The notes beneath the pieces are model-generated. The model was not told the origin of the DNA. It did no database searches and saw nothing but the letters and a program-made list of their open reading frames with translations. From JANNSO01 sp964485395 (GTDB lineage Bacteria; Spirochaetota; Spirochaetia; Treponematales; UBA12059), in assembly GCA_964485395.1 (NCBI GenBank), contig CAZAJF010000023.1:1-64000 (forward strand): a DNA stretch of 64,000 bases. Direction: 5' to 3'. Position 1 is the stretch's first letter. Each line of letters opens with the position of its first letter. Shown here piece by piece: positions 34,680 to 43,607 of the stretch. The position numbers were made by a program, and so were the translations under genes.

Positions 34680-35628
34680 GGGTTTGCTTTTTACCTGTCA
34701 GGAAATATCTCGAGCGCGAGACGGCGATGCCTTCGAACGAGCCCTGTTCCTTCAAGAGCGGGCGGATTGCGTCCGATACGGCCGCGACGGTTTTTTCCGA
34801 GACGTACAGGGCCCCGGACTCGGCGAATTTCCTGCCGAGATGATAAATAAAATTAACGTCGCTTGAAATGACGTTTCCTGTCTGTCCGGGCTTTTGCCAG
34901 ATGGTCGTGCCGGTATGCATCGCGAAGCGGAGCCGCCCGGGAATCCGGAGACCCAGCTTTTCGTAGGAGAACAGCGCGTTGCCCAGGATGAGCTGCAGGC
35001 TGATGCCCACGGCAAGCGAGGTTTTTTCCACCGGAAAGAGGGCGAGCAGCGATTGTCCGTCGCTCATCCATACCCTGCCGTCCGCCGCCTGAAGCTCATA
35101 GCCGATGCCTTTCACGAAATCTTCCTTGAGCCTCGTGAAGCGCTGTTCGCCCAGGGTCTTCTTGATGCTTTCCGCGTCGGGCAGGTCCACGTAAAGGAAA
35201 ACGAACGGGTATTCGTTTCCCTTGACCAGGTTATCCCAGCCGGGAAATGCGTCGGCCTTCTGTTTTTCCTCCGGCTTTTCGCCCAGGAAAAACCTTGCAG
35301 CCTTCGCGATCCTTTCGCCGCCGATGCCGGAATCGAGGACGGCCGCGCTCAGGTAATCCGCCGCCCCGCCGAGGAACAGCTCGCCGGGATCCGCTATCGT
35401 GGCGCCATGGTCCAGCACCGCCCACGCGCAGGCATCCGTTTTCGAGAGGATCGCGAAAAGGTCCCGGAATTTTTTCTTGGGGCAGGAGTCCGCGTCAATA
35501 TAGTACATCGAGTCGCTTGCGGGTTTTTCAAGCTTGCCCTCGAACTCGTCCAAGCTCATGTACGATATTCCCGGGTCGGAAAAATAACAGAGCGCCTTCT
35601 TGGACTTGCCGACGAGAATGGGTTTCAT
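34666..35628 (-). CDS. Divergent cyclase-homology-domain protein, second of a pair
   Basis: Soluble protein of 320 residues, start at 35628 (ATGA overlap with the preceding gene; the longer frame to 36009 lies inside that gene). The C-terminal 180 residues look like a class III nucleotide cyclase fold: FLYVDLPDAES with the first metal Asp, WMSDGQSLLALF with the second, FAMHTGT and SSDVNFIYHLGRKFAESGALYVSE. The transition-state Arg is replaced by His and the adenine-selecting Lys is not evident. Residues 1-130 are not recognised. It may be a partner of the neighbour, forming a heterodimer, or a nucleotide sensor. Confidence 0.65.
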   Translation of the reverse strand: MKPILVGKSKKALCYFSDPGISYMSLDEFEGKLEKPASDSMYYIDADSCPKKKFRDLFAILSKTDACAWAVLDHGATIADPGELFLGGAADYLSAAVLDSGIGGERIAKAARFFLGEKPEEKQKADAFPGWDNLVKGNEYPFVFLYVDLPDAESIKKTLGEQRFTRLKEDFVKGIGYELQAADGRVWMSDGQSLLALFPVEKTSLAVGISLQLILGNALFSYEKLGLRIPGRLRFAMHTGTTIWQKPGQTGNVISSDVNFIYHLGRKFAESGALYVSEKTVAAVSDAIRPLLKEQGSFEGIAVSRSRYFLTGKKQTHASA

Positions 35629-36551
35629 GCTTGCTCCAAGCTCAGCTGGTAGCAGAGCAGTTTCCAGCTTTTTTGAGAGTCCAGCGGCACGAACATGTCT
35701 GCCAATACCCTGTCCAGGTGCGGCAGTATGTTTTGCGTTATGGTCAGCGCGTTTTCGGGCGTGCAGTGGCTTTCCACTTCGTTTATTTCCTTGAGGCAGT
35801 CGTTGCGTTTCAGGTTGCTTTCGTCGGACGAGTACACGATGTTGCCTGCGTGCACCGCCATTCGGAGGAGCACCGGCGACTTGAGCGGATTTTCGAGCAG
35901 GTTGTATTGGAACCAACGCTGCAGGATGTCCATGCCCGCCAAGACCGCGCTGGCGTGGGCGTCGCTGTAATAAAAGGCCAGCAGGCCGCCGTCGCCTTCC
36001 CAGAACCATTCGCGGCCGTTTCGCTTGATGGTGGCTGCCTGGATGATTTTCTTGAAATCCCCGTAAACCGTATCGATCAGCGCCTTGTTGTTCGCGTTGA
36101 CGTGCTTAGAATTGCCTACCATGTCTATTTTTACGAAGGTTACCGGATAGCTCTGGTTTTCGCGGAAGCGACCCCAGTTCATGGTTCGGATGACCCTCGT
36201 GTCCTCGATGAATTTTCCGCTTGCCGGCTCGAAGACGTAGCCCTCCGCCATGATTTGCTTGATGAGGTCGCGGATTCCGTTGATGGTGAAATATCGTCCC
36301 ATATAGCCGTTTTTTTCGAGCGAGACGAGCAATTCCACCAGGTTTATGAAGAGATCTTCCTGCACGCAGTCGTTCATGATCTGGTTGGCGGCGTGTTGCG
36401 CGGTAAGGGGAATGTTTTCGGGGTATCCTGTCCGTTTATAGATATCGTAGTCGGGAATGATGACTGAACCGACGTAGAGCAGCATCCGTACATCCAGCGA
36501 TTCGTAAAGCGCTTTCGTGGCGGCTGTCTTGAGCGCGTTCCGTACTCTCAT
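35625..36551 (-). CDS. Divergent cyclase-homology-domain protein, first of a pair
   Basis: 308 residues, soluble. The middle region has the cyclase pattern FVKIDMVGNSKH (first Asp) and FWEGDGGLLAFYY (second Asp), then LRMAVHAGNI. The transition-state Asn and Arg, expected near ENALTITQNIL, are missing, and the adenine-selecting Lys is not visible. The N-terminal 130 residues match no family I know. A GGAG seven bases upstream supports the start. It shares an operon with a similar protein and a diguanylate cyclase. Active cyclase, pseudo-cyclase and nucleotide-binding signalling module all remain possible. Confidence 0.65.
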   Translation of the reverse strand: MRVRNALKTAATKALYESLDVRMLLYVGSVIIPDYDIYKRTGYPENIPLTAQHAANQIMNDCVQEDLFINLVELLVSLEKNGYMGRYFTINGIRDLIKQIMAEGYVFEPASGKFIEDTRVIRTMNWGRFRENQSYPVTFVKIDMVGNSKHVNANNKALIDTVYGDFKKIIQAATIKRNGREWFWEGDGGLLAFYYSDAHASAVLAGMDILQRWFQYNLLENPLKSPVLLRMAVHAGNIVYSSDESNLKRNDCLKEINEVESHCTPENALTITQNILPHLDRVLADMFVPLDSQKSWKLLCYQLSLEQA

Positions 36552-36566
36552 CTCTTGGCTCCCATG

Positions 36567-36595
36567 ATTTTATTTTTATACTAGCATGTTTTCGA
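36567..36595 (-). promoter_or_regulatory. Promoter of the cyclase-homology / GGDEF operon
   Basis: Minus-strand TCGAAA (36595-36590), 17-base spacer, TAAAAT (36572-36567). The predicted start of transcription (about 36560) leaves a leader of only nine bases. Confidence 0.5.
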
Positions 36596-36603
36596 TGCGT
36601 GTT

Positions 36604-37452
36604 CTAGCTTTTTTTTACTAAAGTACCCAGTGCGCAGGCATCGATCCCCAGCGCTTTTGCAAGAAACGGAAGAATTTCCTCCAATGTCGATTCAAGCCCC
36701 CAGGGTGGATTCAGCACCACGATTCCGCTTCCCGTCATGCCGAATTTACCCGGAACGGATTTTTGGGTGCGGAGCATCGCGTGAAGGCTGGATTCAGGCA
36801 GCAAGTCCATGAGTCGACCGGGCAGGTTTGCGGCTCCCGGTTTTTCCACCAGCGGGTACCAGACGACATACACCCCGGTCGCGAAGCGCATCAGGGAATC
36901 CGCCACGGCCAGGACCAGCCGGTCGTAATCGCCCTCGAGCTCGTACGACGGATCCATGAAGATCAAGGCCCGGCGCGATGGCGGGGGCAGGCTGGCCTTG
37001 AGACGTGAAAAGCCGTCCTCGCCGTATACGCGCACGTTTTTAAAAGGCGCGCTTGCCACCGAGAGCGATTCGCAGTCTCGCGGGTGCAATTCGCAGAATA
37101 TGCCGTTGTCCGTCCGCCGCAGCATTTGCGCCGCGATAAGGGGCGAGCCCGGATACGATTCGCCCGGATGGCTTGTTTTATACGAGTCCATGGCGGCCAG
37201 GTAATCGGCGACGGCTTTTGGTGGCGCAGCCGCGGCGGCATGCGCGCGCAGCTTATCTATTCCGCCCTGCCATTCCTTGTTCTGCGCGGAAAAACCCTCG
37301 TCCAGCACGTACGAGCCCGCTCCGGAATGCGTATCGATGTAGGTGAGCGGCTTGTCCTTTTTAATGAGGTAGGCGAGCGTTTCCCGGAGTACGATGTGCT
37401 TGAGCACGTCCGCATGGTTGCCTGCGTGGAACGCGTGGCGGTAGGCAAGCAT
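36604..37452 (-). CDS. rlmJ: 23S rRNA (adenine(2030)-N6)-methyltransferase RlmJ
   Basis: S-adenosylmethionine-dependent methyltransferase of 282 residues modifying A2030 of 23S rRNA. The family start MLAYRHAFHAGNHADVLKH is nearly identical to the known one, YIDTHSGAGSY is the SAM-binding loop, and the catalytic DPSY (FMDPSYELEGDY) is present near residue 166. It follows the purH N-half by 15 bases, so is probably the last gene of the folD operon. The ATG at 37452 is preferred to the TTG at 37455. Confidence 0.92.
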   Translation of the reverse strand: MLAYRHAFHAGNHADVLKHIVLRETLAYLIKKDKPLTYIDTHSGAGSYVLDEGFSAQNKEWQGGIDKLRAHAAAAAPPKAVADYLAAMDSYKTSHPGESYPGSPLIAAQMLRRTDNGIFCELHPRDCESLSVASAPFKNVRVYGEDGFSRLKASLPPPSRRALIFMDPSYELEGDYDRLVLAVADSLMRFATGVYVVWYPLVEKPGAANLPGRLMDLLPESSLHAMLRTQKSVPGKFGMTGSGIVVLNPPWGLESTLEEILPFLAKALGIDACALGTLVKKS

Positions 37453-37467
37453 CAACAGGCGCCGAGG

Positions 37468-38145
37468 CTATAAATCGTAGGATGACTGGAGAAAGTCGCC
37501 TGAGTTGCAGGCAAAATATTGGGCTACCGAGAAATCATAGGCCGACTGGCGGCGGTAGGTCTCTCCGGCCAGCGAAGCTCGCTCTGCCAGGGTCAAGGAA
37601 CCGTTGCCGCTTGCCAGGGATTTTATGAGCGACGGATAGAGCTCCGGGCTGGATACCGATGCCACGCGCAAAAAATTCTTGGCGGCGGCGCGGAGCATGC
37701 AGGGCCCGCCTATGTCGATGTTCTGGCGGGCGTCCTCAAAGCGCTTTGCCTTGGCGGCGGCCTCCGAAAACGGGTACAGGTTTCCTACCACCATGTCGAA
37801 CACCACGGCGCGCGTGCGCGTGATGTCGGCGGCGTGTTCGGTATCGTAGGGTTCGGCGAGCAATCCCAGGTAGATTTTCCAGTCCAGCGTCTTTACGAGG
37901 CCGCCCTTCATCTCCGGCTGCCCGGTATAGTCGGTTATGCGCACGAGGTGCGCGCCGGTCCGGTCTCCCAACATTTTGGCGAGCATGTCGTACGTGCCGC
38001 CCGTGGAATAGAAGCGCACTCCCGGACAATGGCGGAGGAGGGCTACCACCAGTTCGGCCAGCCCGGTTTTGTCGTACACCGAGATGATAACGTTGTGCAG
38101 GTGGATGCGGTCGTCGATTTTGGATACCGAGTTGAAGCTCATCAT
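37468..38145 (-). CDS. purH: IMP cyclohydrolase (separate PurH N-terminal half)
   Basis: 225 residues equal to the MGS-like IMP cyclohydrolase domain that normally forms the N-terminal part of bifunctional PurH. It closes the second ring of the purine, FAICAR to IMP. VIISVYDKTGLAELV, the phosphate loop FYSTGGTYDML, and MKGGLVKTL with RAAAKNFLRVASV (substrate-binding AAKN) are present. There is no formyltransferase domain; that is a separate gene at 43753. It overlaps the folE2 stop by four bases. Confidence 0.92.
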   Translation of the reverse strand: MMSFNSVSKIDDRIHLHNVIISVYDKTGLAELVVALLRHCPGVRFYSTGGTYDMLAKMLGDRTGAHLVRITDYTGQPEMKGGLVKTLDWKIYLGLLAEPYDTEHAADITRTRAVVFDMVVGNLYPFSEAAAKAKRFEDARQNIDIGGPCMLRAAAKNFLRVASVSSPELYPSLIKSLASGNGSLTLAERASLAGETYRRQSAYDFSVAQYFACNSGDFLQSSYDL

Positions 38146-38987
38146 GGTTCCTTGCGTAGGGGGATAAAAGGGCCGGGTCTGTCGGAAACGGCGGAATTCA
38201 CGTATTCCGCAAGGGCATAAGCCGAGTGGTTGTGGATGCTCTCGAAGTTTTCCGCCTCCACTTGGAAGCGGGGGAAATCCCCGAGGGTAAGGATTCCTTT
38301 GTGGACTTCGCGTACCACGTCCTCCACGAAACGAGGATTCTCGAAAGCTCGTTCGGTCACGTATTTTTCGTCATCGCGCTTGAGCAGCGTATAGACGTCG
38401 CTGGAGGCTGCTTTCTCCACCACGGCCACGAGGTCTTCTATCCAGAAGAACGGGCCCAGCTTCACGCAGGCTTTCACCACGCCGCGCTGGTTGTGAGCGC
38501 CGTACTTGCTGATGGCCTTGGAGCAGGGGCATACGGTTTGCACGGGAACCTGCACCGTAACCATGAATTCGCGCTCGCTGGCGGATACCTTGCCTTCGTA
38601 GGAGCATTCATAGCTCATGATGCTTTTCTGCCCCGATACCGGCGCGGTCTTTTCTATGAAGTACGTGAAGTGCACGTCGGAATAGGAGGTTTGCGCATCC
38701 AGCGACAGGCGTACCTCGTCGAGCATGCACAGGAAGCGGGGCATCGAAAGGTCCTTGCGGTGCGCGTTGAATACTTCGATGAACCGGCTCATGTGCGTGC
38801 CCTTGAAATCGTGGGGCAGGTCCGCGTACAGGTTCACGAGCGCCGTGGCATGCTGTACCGAATTGGCTTTGTCCAATACGGTAATGGGGTATCGGAGGCC
38901 CTTGACGCCCACCTTCTTTATGGGGATGCGCCGGTCGTCGCGCATGTTCTGCACGTCGATCATCTCAGGTTCCAACCCGTCGTTCAT
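38142..38987 (-). CDS. folE2: GTP cyclohydrolase I type 2 (FolE2)
   Basis: Converts GTP to dihydroneopterin triphosphate, the first step to folate, without needing zinc. 281 residues. The motif TVCPCSKAISKYGAHNQRG includes Cys153 and Cys155 and His165. The start at 38987 overlaps the folD stop (ATGA), and its own stop overlaps the purH half, so folD, folE2 and purH are translationally coupled. Frame extends far upstream into folD, but that part is an overlap artefact. Confidence 0.95.
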   Translation of the reverse strand: MNDGLEPEMIDVQNMRDDRRIPIKKVGVKGLRYPITVLDKANSVQHATALVNLYADLPHDFKGTHMSRFIEVFNAHRKDLSMPRFLCMLDEVRLSLDAQTSYSDVHFTYFIEKTAPVSGQKSIMSYECSYEGKVSASEREFMVTVQVPVQTVCPCSKAISKYGAHNQRGVVKACVKLGPFFWIEDLVAVVEKAASSDVYTLLKRDDEKYVTERAFENPRFVEDVVREVHKGILTLGDFPRFQVEAENFESIHNHSAYALAEYVNSAVSDRPGPFIPLRKEP

Positions 38988-39865
38988 AATGCTTCCGAAG
39001 CCCGCTCGGCGGCTTCCACCGTATTGTAGAACAGCATCGTTATGGTCATGGGGCCCACGCCGCCGGGAACCGGCGTTATGGAGCCCGCCACGAGGCTTAC
39101 CGCGTCGTAATCCACGTCGCCTACGAGGCGCCAGCCTTTTTTGCTGGAAGGATCGTCCACGCGGTTTACGCCCACGTCGATGACGCATGCGCCAGGTTTT
39201 ACCATGTCCGCTTTTATCAGTTCGGGGACGCCGGCGCAGGCGACCAGGATATCGGCCTGGCGCGTAAACGAGCCCATGTCCCTGGTACCGGTATGGCACA
39301 CGGTAACGGTGGAGTTTACGTCTTTGCGCACGAACAGGTTCGCCAAGGGCTTGCCCACGATATTGGACCTGCCCACCACGACGGCATGGGCGCCTTTGGT
39401 CACGATTCCCTCGTGCTGCAGGATTTTTATCACGCCGTGAGGCGTGCAGGGAATAAAACAACGGTCGCCGATAAGCAGCCGGCCTATGTTTTCCGGCGTA
39501 AATCCGTCGACGTCCTTTTCCGGTTTTATGGTTTCAATGACGCGCATTTCCGAAACGTGCTTCGGCAGCGGCAGCTGTACGAGTATTCCGTGAACCTTGG
39601 GGTCTCCGTTGAATTTCCTGACTTCCTTAAGGACGGATTCTTCGCTCGCGTCCGCGGGCAGCCTGCACTCGATGCTGTGCATGCCCAGTTCCTCGCAGGC
39701 TTTTTCCTTGGCGCTTACGTAGGAAATGCTCGCCGGGTCATCGCCGACCAAAAGTACGGCAAGCCCGGGGATGATTCCTTTTTCGCTCAAGCGTTGCACG
39801 CGAATCTTGAGTTCTTCCCGTACTTCCAGGGCTATTTTCTTGCCGTCTATAATTTTTGCGGGCAT
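38984..39865 (-). CDS. folD: Methylenetetrahydrofolate dehydrogenase/cyclohydrolase
   Basis: Interconverts methylene-, methenyl- and 10-formyl-tetrahydrofolate. 293 residues. The family motif SYVSAKEKACEELGM supplies the catalytic Lys, ILVQLPLP and DVDGFTPENIG follow, then VVVGRSNIVGKPLANLF binds NADP and the C-terminus has TPVPGGVGPMT. I chose 39865: a GGAG lies seven bases before it and the promoter (39969-39998) leaves no room for the in-frame upstream methionine at 39970. First gene of an operon with folE2, purH half and rlmJ. Confidence 0.95.
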   Translation of the reverse strand: MPAKIIDGKKIALEVREELKIRVQRLSEKGIIPGLAVLLVGDDPASISYVSAKEKACEELGMHSIECRLPADASEESVLKEVRKFNGDPKVHGILVQLPLPKHVSEMRVIETIKPEKDVDGFTPENIGRLLIGDRCFIPCTPHGVIKILQHEGIVTKGAHAVVVGRSNIVGKPLANLFVRKDVNSTVTVCHTGTRDMGSFTRQADILVACAGVPELIKADMVKPGACVIDVGVNRVDDPSSKKGWRLVGDVDYDAVSLVAGSITPVPGGVGPMTITMLFYNTVEAAERASEAL

Positions 39866-39884
39866 CTCATACTCCTGATTAAGA

Positions 39885-39942
39885 AAATTCAATCCGCTCA
39901 TGCTCAAAAAATTCAATCTACTCAGGCACACGAAATTCAATC
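39885..39942. repeat. Three 24-base repeats in the folD leader
   Basis: AAATTCAATC occurs at 39885, 39909 and 39933, exactly 24 bases apart, with a partly inverted copy (GTTTGAATTTC) at 39952-39962. The repeats lie in the 5' leader of the folD mRNA. The period keeps the frame, so the open frame upstream of folD encodes RLNFLSMS-like repeats. Confidence 0.85.
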
Positions 39943-39968
39943 TGCCGTGCAGTTTGAATTTCTTCCCC

Positions 39969-39998
39969 ATAGTAACCGGAAAACTGGAACAGGAGCAA
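39969..39998 (-). promoter_or_regulatory. Promoter of the folD-folE2-purH-rlmJ operon
   Basis: Minus-strand TTGCTC (39998-39993), 18-base spacer, TACTAT (39974-39969). Leader of about 95 bases containing the 24-base repeats. Confidence 0.55.
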
Positions 39999-40002
39999 GT
40001 AT

Positions 40003-41172
40003 TTAGAGCGCGACCAAATCGTTGAGCCTCGATTGCATGGCCGCAATCCCGGTCGTAAAGATTTCCGGCGGCACAATGAGGCTTATGGCCAGTATTCCCT
40101 CGCGCTCGCAGTCAAAAAAGTACCCGGGGTGCACTAAGATTCCGCAGGTTTCCAGAAGATCCAGTACGATGGCTTCCTCGCTTAAGATTCTCGGAATTTC
40201 AAGAAGGGCGGTCCAGCCGGCTTCGCAGCGGTAAACCCGATACGGGCTGTTGGAGTATTCGAAGCATTTCCTTAAAGAGTCAAGATTTATCCGTAGCCGT
40301 GCCTGTACCTCCCGTACGAAGGCATCGGCCTTGGGCATAAGCTGAGTAACGGCGTGCATGGGTACGGTTCCTACCGATAAATACGTATCGGCGATGATTT
40401 CCAAGCGCTCCAGCGCGCTTTTTTTCAATTCCGCCGGCCCGGAAACCAGCATCCAGCCCAGCTTGAGCTGAGGCAGGCACATGAGCTTGGATAAACCGTC
40501 CAGCGTAAAGGTAAGGCAGCCCGTTTCGGAAGCAAAGGATGGCGCCGGCGTTTGTGCATCGATATTATATGGAAGAAATACTTCATCGGCTATGATGGCT
40601 GCATCGAATTTTTTGCAGAGCCGGACGATGGCTTTACGTTCGGTTTCCCGAACGTACGAGCCGCTGGGATTGTTGGGGTGGATAAGCACCACGGCCTTTA
40701 CCGTGCCCGTGCGCAAGGAATCCTCAAGACCGTCAAGATCGATCCGCCAGCCATCGGGATGCGTGTATTCCATGCGGTAGGGCTGCGCGATTATTCCTTC
40801 CAGAGAGGCAAGATAGTCGAAAAGCGGGTAGCCGGGTTTAGGTACCAAAACAGAGTCGCCCGGATCGCACAGCAGTTTGAACAGCCAAGCGTAGGCTTCC
40901 GAGGTGCTCGCCGACAGGAAGATATCGTCGGGCCTCGTGCCTGTCCGCTCCGAGATAACGGTTCGAGCCCGAAGCATTCCCCTGGGGTCGGGGTCATGGT
41001 TCGCGCAACCGGGATTGGGCAGGCAATCGAGCAGGTCGGGGAAAAGAAGTCCGCAGCGCGTCGGATTGCTGTCTGCCAGGTTTATTGGATTACTGCCGGC
41101 AGCCTTGAGCAAGGCTACTTTTTCCGCTATAGCGTTTTGCGCGTGCGCTGAGCCGATTCGGGATGAGAACAC
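40003..41172 (-). CDS. Class I/II PLP-dependent aminotransferase
   Basis: Pyridoxal-phosphate transaminase of fold type I, 389 residues. Asn in HPNNPSGSYV, Asp-Glu in IIADEVFLPYN, and the Lys of DGLSKLMCLPQLKLGWM form the cofactor site; the final part (EREGILAISLIVPP) is the C-terminal strand region. It resembles the alanine/aspartate and MalY-like groups; the amino donor cannot be told. Start: the GTG at 41172 follows AAGGAGTCACC; the longer TTG start at 41193 has no such site. Confidence 0.88.
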   Translation of the reverse strand: MFSSRIGSAHAQNAIAEKVALLKAAGSNPINLADSNPTRCGLLFPDLLDCLPNPGCANHDPDPRGMLRARTVISERTGTRPDDIFLSASTSEAYAWLFKLLCDPGDSVLVPKPGYPLFDYLASLEGIIAQPYRMEYTHPDGWRIDLDGLEDSLRTGTVKAVVLIHPNNPSGSYVRETERKAIVRLCKKFDAAIIADEVFLPYNIDAQTPAPSFASETGCLTFTLDGLSKLMCLPQLKLGWMLVSGPAELKKSALERLEIIADTYLSVGTVPMHAVTQLMPKADAFVREVQARLRINLDSLRKCFEYSNSPYRVYRCEAGWTALLEIPRILSEEAIVLDLLETCGILVHPGYFFDCEREGILAISLIVPPEIFTTGIAAMQSRLNDLVAL

Positions 41173-41265
41173 GGTGACTCCTTGGAAAAGCAACGTGCAG
41201 TCTAAGGTTTTTCCGACTTTTGCACAATCGGGTTTTTCCCTCTCGCCACGCGGAACGATCCTGTA

Positions 41266-41271
41266 TATACT
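41266..41271 (+). promoter_or_regulatory. -10 element of the SpoIIE-type phosphatase gene
   Basis: TATACT at 41266-41271 with TCGCCA 17 bases upstream (41243-41248). The predicted leader is 17 bases and contains the AGAGGA before the GTG at 41295. Confidence 0.5.
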
Positions 41272-41294
41272 GGGCTGCGATCGAAGAGGATTCA

Positions 41295-43571
41295 GTGCCC
41301 AAGCGTTTTTCCGTTACACGCCGCATTTTTATCGCCTTGTTTCTTTTTTTCCTCCTCATGGTCGGCGTCATGGCGCTTGCCATGTTCTTCGTCGTGGCGC
41401 GGCCCGTGGAAACATCGGTTCTCGACAACGTCACCAAGGACATGGCGCTCGCCGGTCGCGATTTCGACAACTGGCTATCCGCCAAGACCAGCATGCTCCA
41501 GAGTTTTCGCCATGTGATACTCCGCTTCAAGGACGATCCCGCAACCCTGCGGCTCCTGCTGCGCGACGGCACCGAAGTCGACGACGACATCCCCTGGATC
41601 TATTACGGGACAGCCGGGCGCGATCCTCGTCGTTACGAAATCGTCGGCGAAGGCCATATTCAAAGCGGCGCCGGTTTTTATATCGATGGATCAGGCTGGA
41701 CTCCCGATTCCGGTTTCGATTGGATCGACCGGCCCTGGTACCAGCAATCTCTGTACAATGACAACCCCGTTATCGGCGCCCCGTATATGGATGAAGGAAC
41801 CGGCGCCATCGTCGTTTCCATTTCCCTGGCCTGCCGAAGCCCCGAAGGCAACCTTGTGGGAGTCCTTGCCGCGGATGTCTATCTCTCCCGCCTTACCGAT
41901 ATCGTGTCATTGCGGCGTTTTACGCCCAATTCGCAGACGTATATTATTAATAAGGACGGCACGTTCATAACGAAAGACGGTATCAACAGCGTCGGAACCT
42001 ATACGGCAGGCGCTTCGCTGTTCGAGCAAGGTTCCCCGGCGGAAGGGCTTTACCGGACCATGACGAGATCCGATCACGCCAGCGGGTTGCTGCCCGCAAA
42101 GCGACTCTATTACGCGGCGGCGAGAATCCCTAAAACCTCATGGTTCATCGTGAGCATGGGGCCTATCGACGATGTCGCCTCGCTGGTCTACGATTTCTAC
42201 AACGCCCTGTTTCTCATCTGCGGATTGGTTCTGCTTTTTGGGCTCATTCTCGCGCTCTTCGAGGCGCGATCCATCGTCAAGCCCATCAAGGCCCTAAAAA
42301 AAGGCGCTATCGCATTGGCCGCCGGCGACCTGTCCTTCCGCGTGGACATCGATAGAAACGACGAGTTCGGCGAACTGGCCGCATTTTTCAACAATGTCGC
42401 GCAAAACCTGCATAACGACATGGAGCATATCGAGGAGCAACGAGCCCAAATCGAGCGCTACTCGCAGACCCTCGAAAAAAAGGTTGCCGAGCGCACGCTC
42501 GAACTCAACGAAGCCAATACGCGGCTTCGCATGCGCAACGACCAGATGGAAGAAGAAGTGCAGATGGCGGCGGCCGTCCAGCGCAAGATCATACCTACCG
42601 AGGCCGAACTTCCGGCGACTCCCGCGCTCAGTTTCGGCGCCCGCTACCAGGCGATGGCCAACGTGGGCGGCGACCTGTACGACGTCATCGACCTCGGGCG
42701 CGGGCGCTTCGCCTTCGTCATCGGCGATGTTTCGGGTCATGGCGTTCCCGCGGCCCTGATCGCCGCCATGGCCAAGGTGAGCTTCCGCTCGCATTCGCGC
42801 TACGAGCGCAACCCCAACGAAATCCTGGCGGACGTCAACGAGGAAATGTGCCTGCTCATCGGCGACGATACGTATTTTCTGTCCGCTTTCCTGGCGATTC
42901 TCGACATCCACGACGGGGTAATCCGCTATTCCAACGCCGGCCATCATCCCGCGCTGCTGCGCCATTCCGACTCCCGGGTGGAAGAGCTGGATATCCCCGA
43001 TGGCCAGCTCATCGGCATAGCCGAAAACTTTTCCTGCTCCTTCGGCACCTCGATAATGCAAAAGGACGACAGGCTCGTCCTGTATACTGACGGGCTTATC
43101 GAAGCCCGCTCGGCCGCCGGCGTTTTTTACGAGTCCGGACGCCTCGTGGAATTTCTCATGCGCCGCGGCGCGGAGGTACCCAAGGCTTTCGCCGGGGAAC
43201 TCCTCGACGACGTAACGCGCTTCAGCTCCGGAATGTTGCAATCCGACGACAGGGCCCTGCTCGTCATAGGCTACAATACCGCCGGACAGGACGACGCCTG
43301 CTGCTTCTCGGGCCCTGCGGGCGAAGTACTCGACGAAGCCTGCCGCCTGGACCGGGAAGGCTTCGTCAAGGATGCGGCCGCCTTGCTGGAAACGCTCCGC
43401 AAGCGAAGGCCCGAAGACCCGGTCGTCATGAACGCCCTCGCTCTCCTTCGCCTTAAAATCGGCGACCGCGCAGGCGCCGAGCGCCTTCTCCGCACCGCCG
43501 TAAGCCTCGCACCCAATGTCCCCGAATACCTCATCCACCTGAACGAAATCCTAAACCCCAAATCCGACTGA
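41295..43571 (+). CDS. Membrane SpoIIE/PP2C-type serine phosphatase with dCache sensor
   Basis: 758 residues. Membrane helix (10-32), large periplasmic double-Cache-like sensor (about 35-300) with WIDRPWYQQSL and YINKDGTFI-like strands, second helix (305-330), HAMP, coiled coil, then a PP2C SpoIIE domain with metal-binding GGDLYDVIDLG and VIGDVSGHGVPAAL and LYTDGLIEA. A short TPR-like tail follows. It dephosphorylates anti-anti-sigma or similar partners, so it controls a stress or partner-switching pathway. Start GTG at 41295 after GAAGAGGA. The PP2C partner genes are not here. Confidence 0.9.
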   Translation: MPKRFSVTRRIFIALFLFFLLMVGVMALAMFFVVARPVETSVLDNVTKDMALAGRDFDNWLSAKTSMLQSFRHVILRFKDDPATLRLLLRDGTEVDDDIPWIYYGTAGRDPRRYEIVGEGHIQSGAGFYIDGSGWTPDSGFDWIDRPWYQQSLYNDNPVIGAPYMDEGTGAIVVSISLACRSPEGNLVGVLAADVYLSRLTDIVSLRRFTPNSQTYIINKDGTFITKDGINSVGTYTAGASLFEQGSPAEGLYRTMTRSDHASGLLPAKRLYYAAARIPKTSWFIVSMGPIDDVASLVYDFYNALFLICGLVLLFGLILALFEARSIVKPIKALKKGAIALAAGDLSFRVDIDRNDEFGELAAFFNNVAQNLHNDMEHIEEQRAQIERYSQTLEKKVAERTLELNEANTRLRMRNDQMEEEVQMAAAVQRKIIPTEAELPATPALSFGARYQAMANVGGDLYDVIDLGRGRFAFVIGDVSGHGVPAALIAAMAKVSFRSHSRYERNPNEILADVNEEMCLLIGDDTYFLSAFLAILDIHDGVIRYSNAGHHPALLRHSDSRVEELDIPDGQLIGIAENFSCSFGTSIMQKDDRLVLYTDGLIEARSAAGVFYESGRLVEFLMRRGAEVPKAFAGELLDDVTRFSSGMLQSDDRALLVIGYNTAGQDDACCFSGPAGEVLDEACRLDREGFVKDAAALLETLRKRRPEDPVVMNALALLRLKIGDRAGAERLLRTAVSLAPNVPEYLIHLNEILNPKSD

Positions 43572-43607
43572 CCCCTCTTTCGTATTTCCTTCTACCTCTC
43601 CCATCTA

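Noticed and set aside
34666..36551. Pycsar or CBASS anti-phage system
   Set aside because: The cyclase-like proteins lack a neighbouring effector gene and the third gene is a regular diguanylate cyclase; no other defence gene is nearby.
36009..39461. Long upstream extensions of the cyclase-homology and folE2 frames
   Set aside because: They run through neighbouring genes in another frame; domain starts and ATGA overlaps place the real starts at 35628 and 38987.
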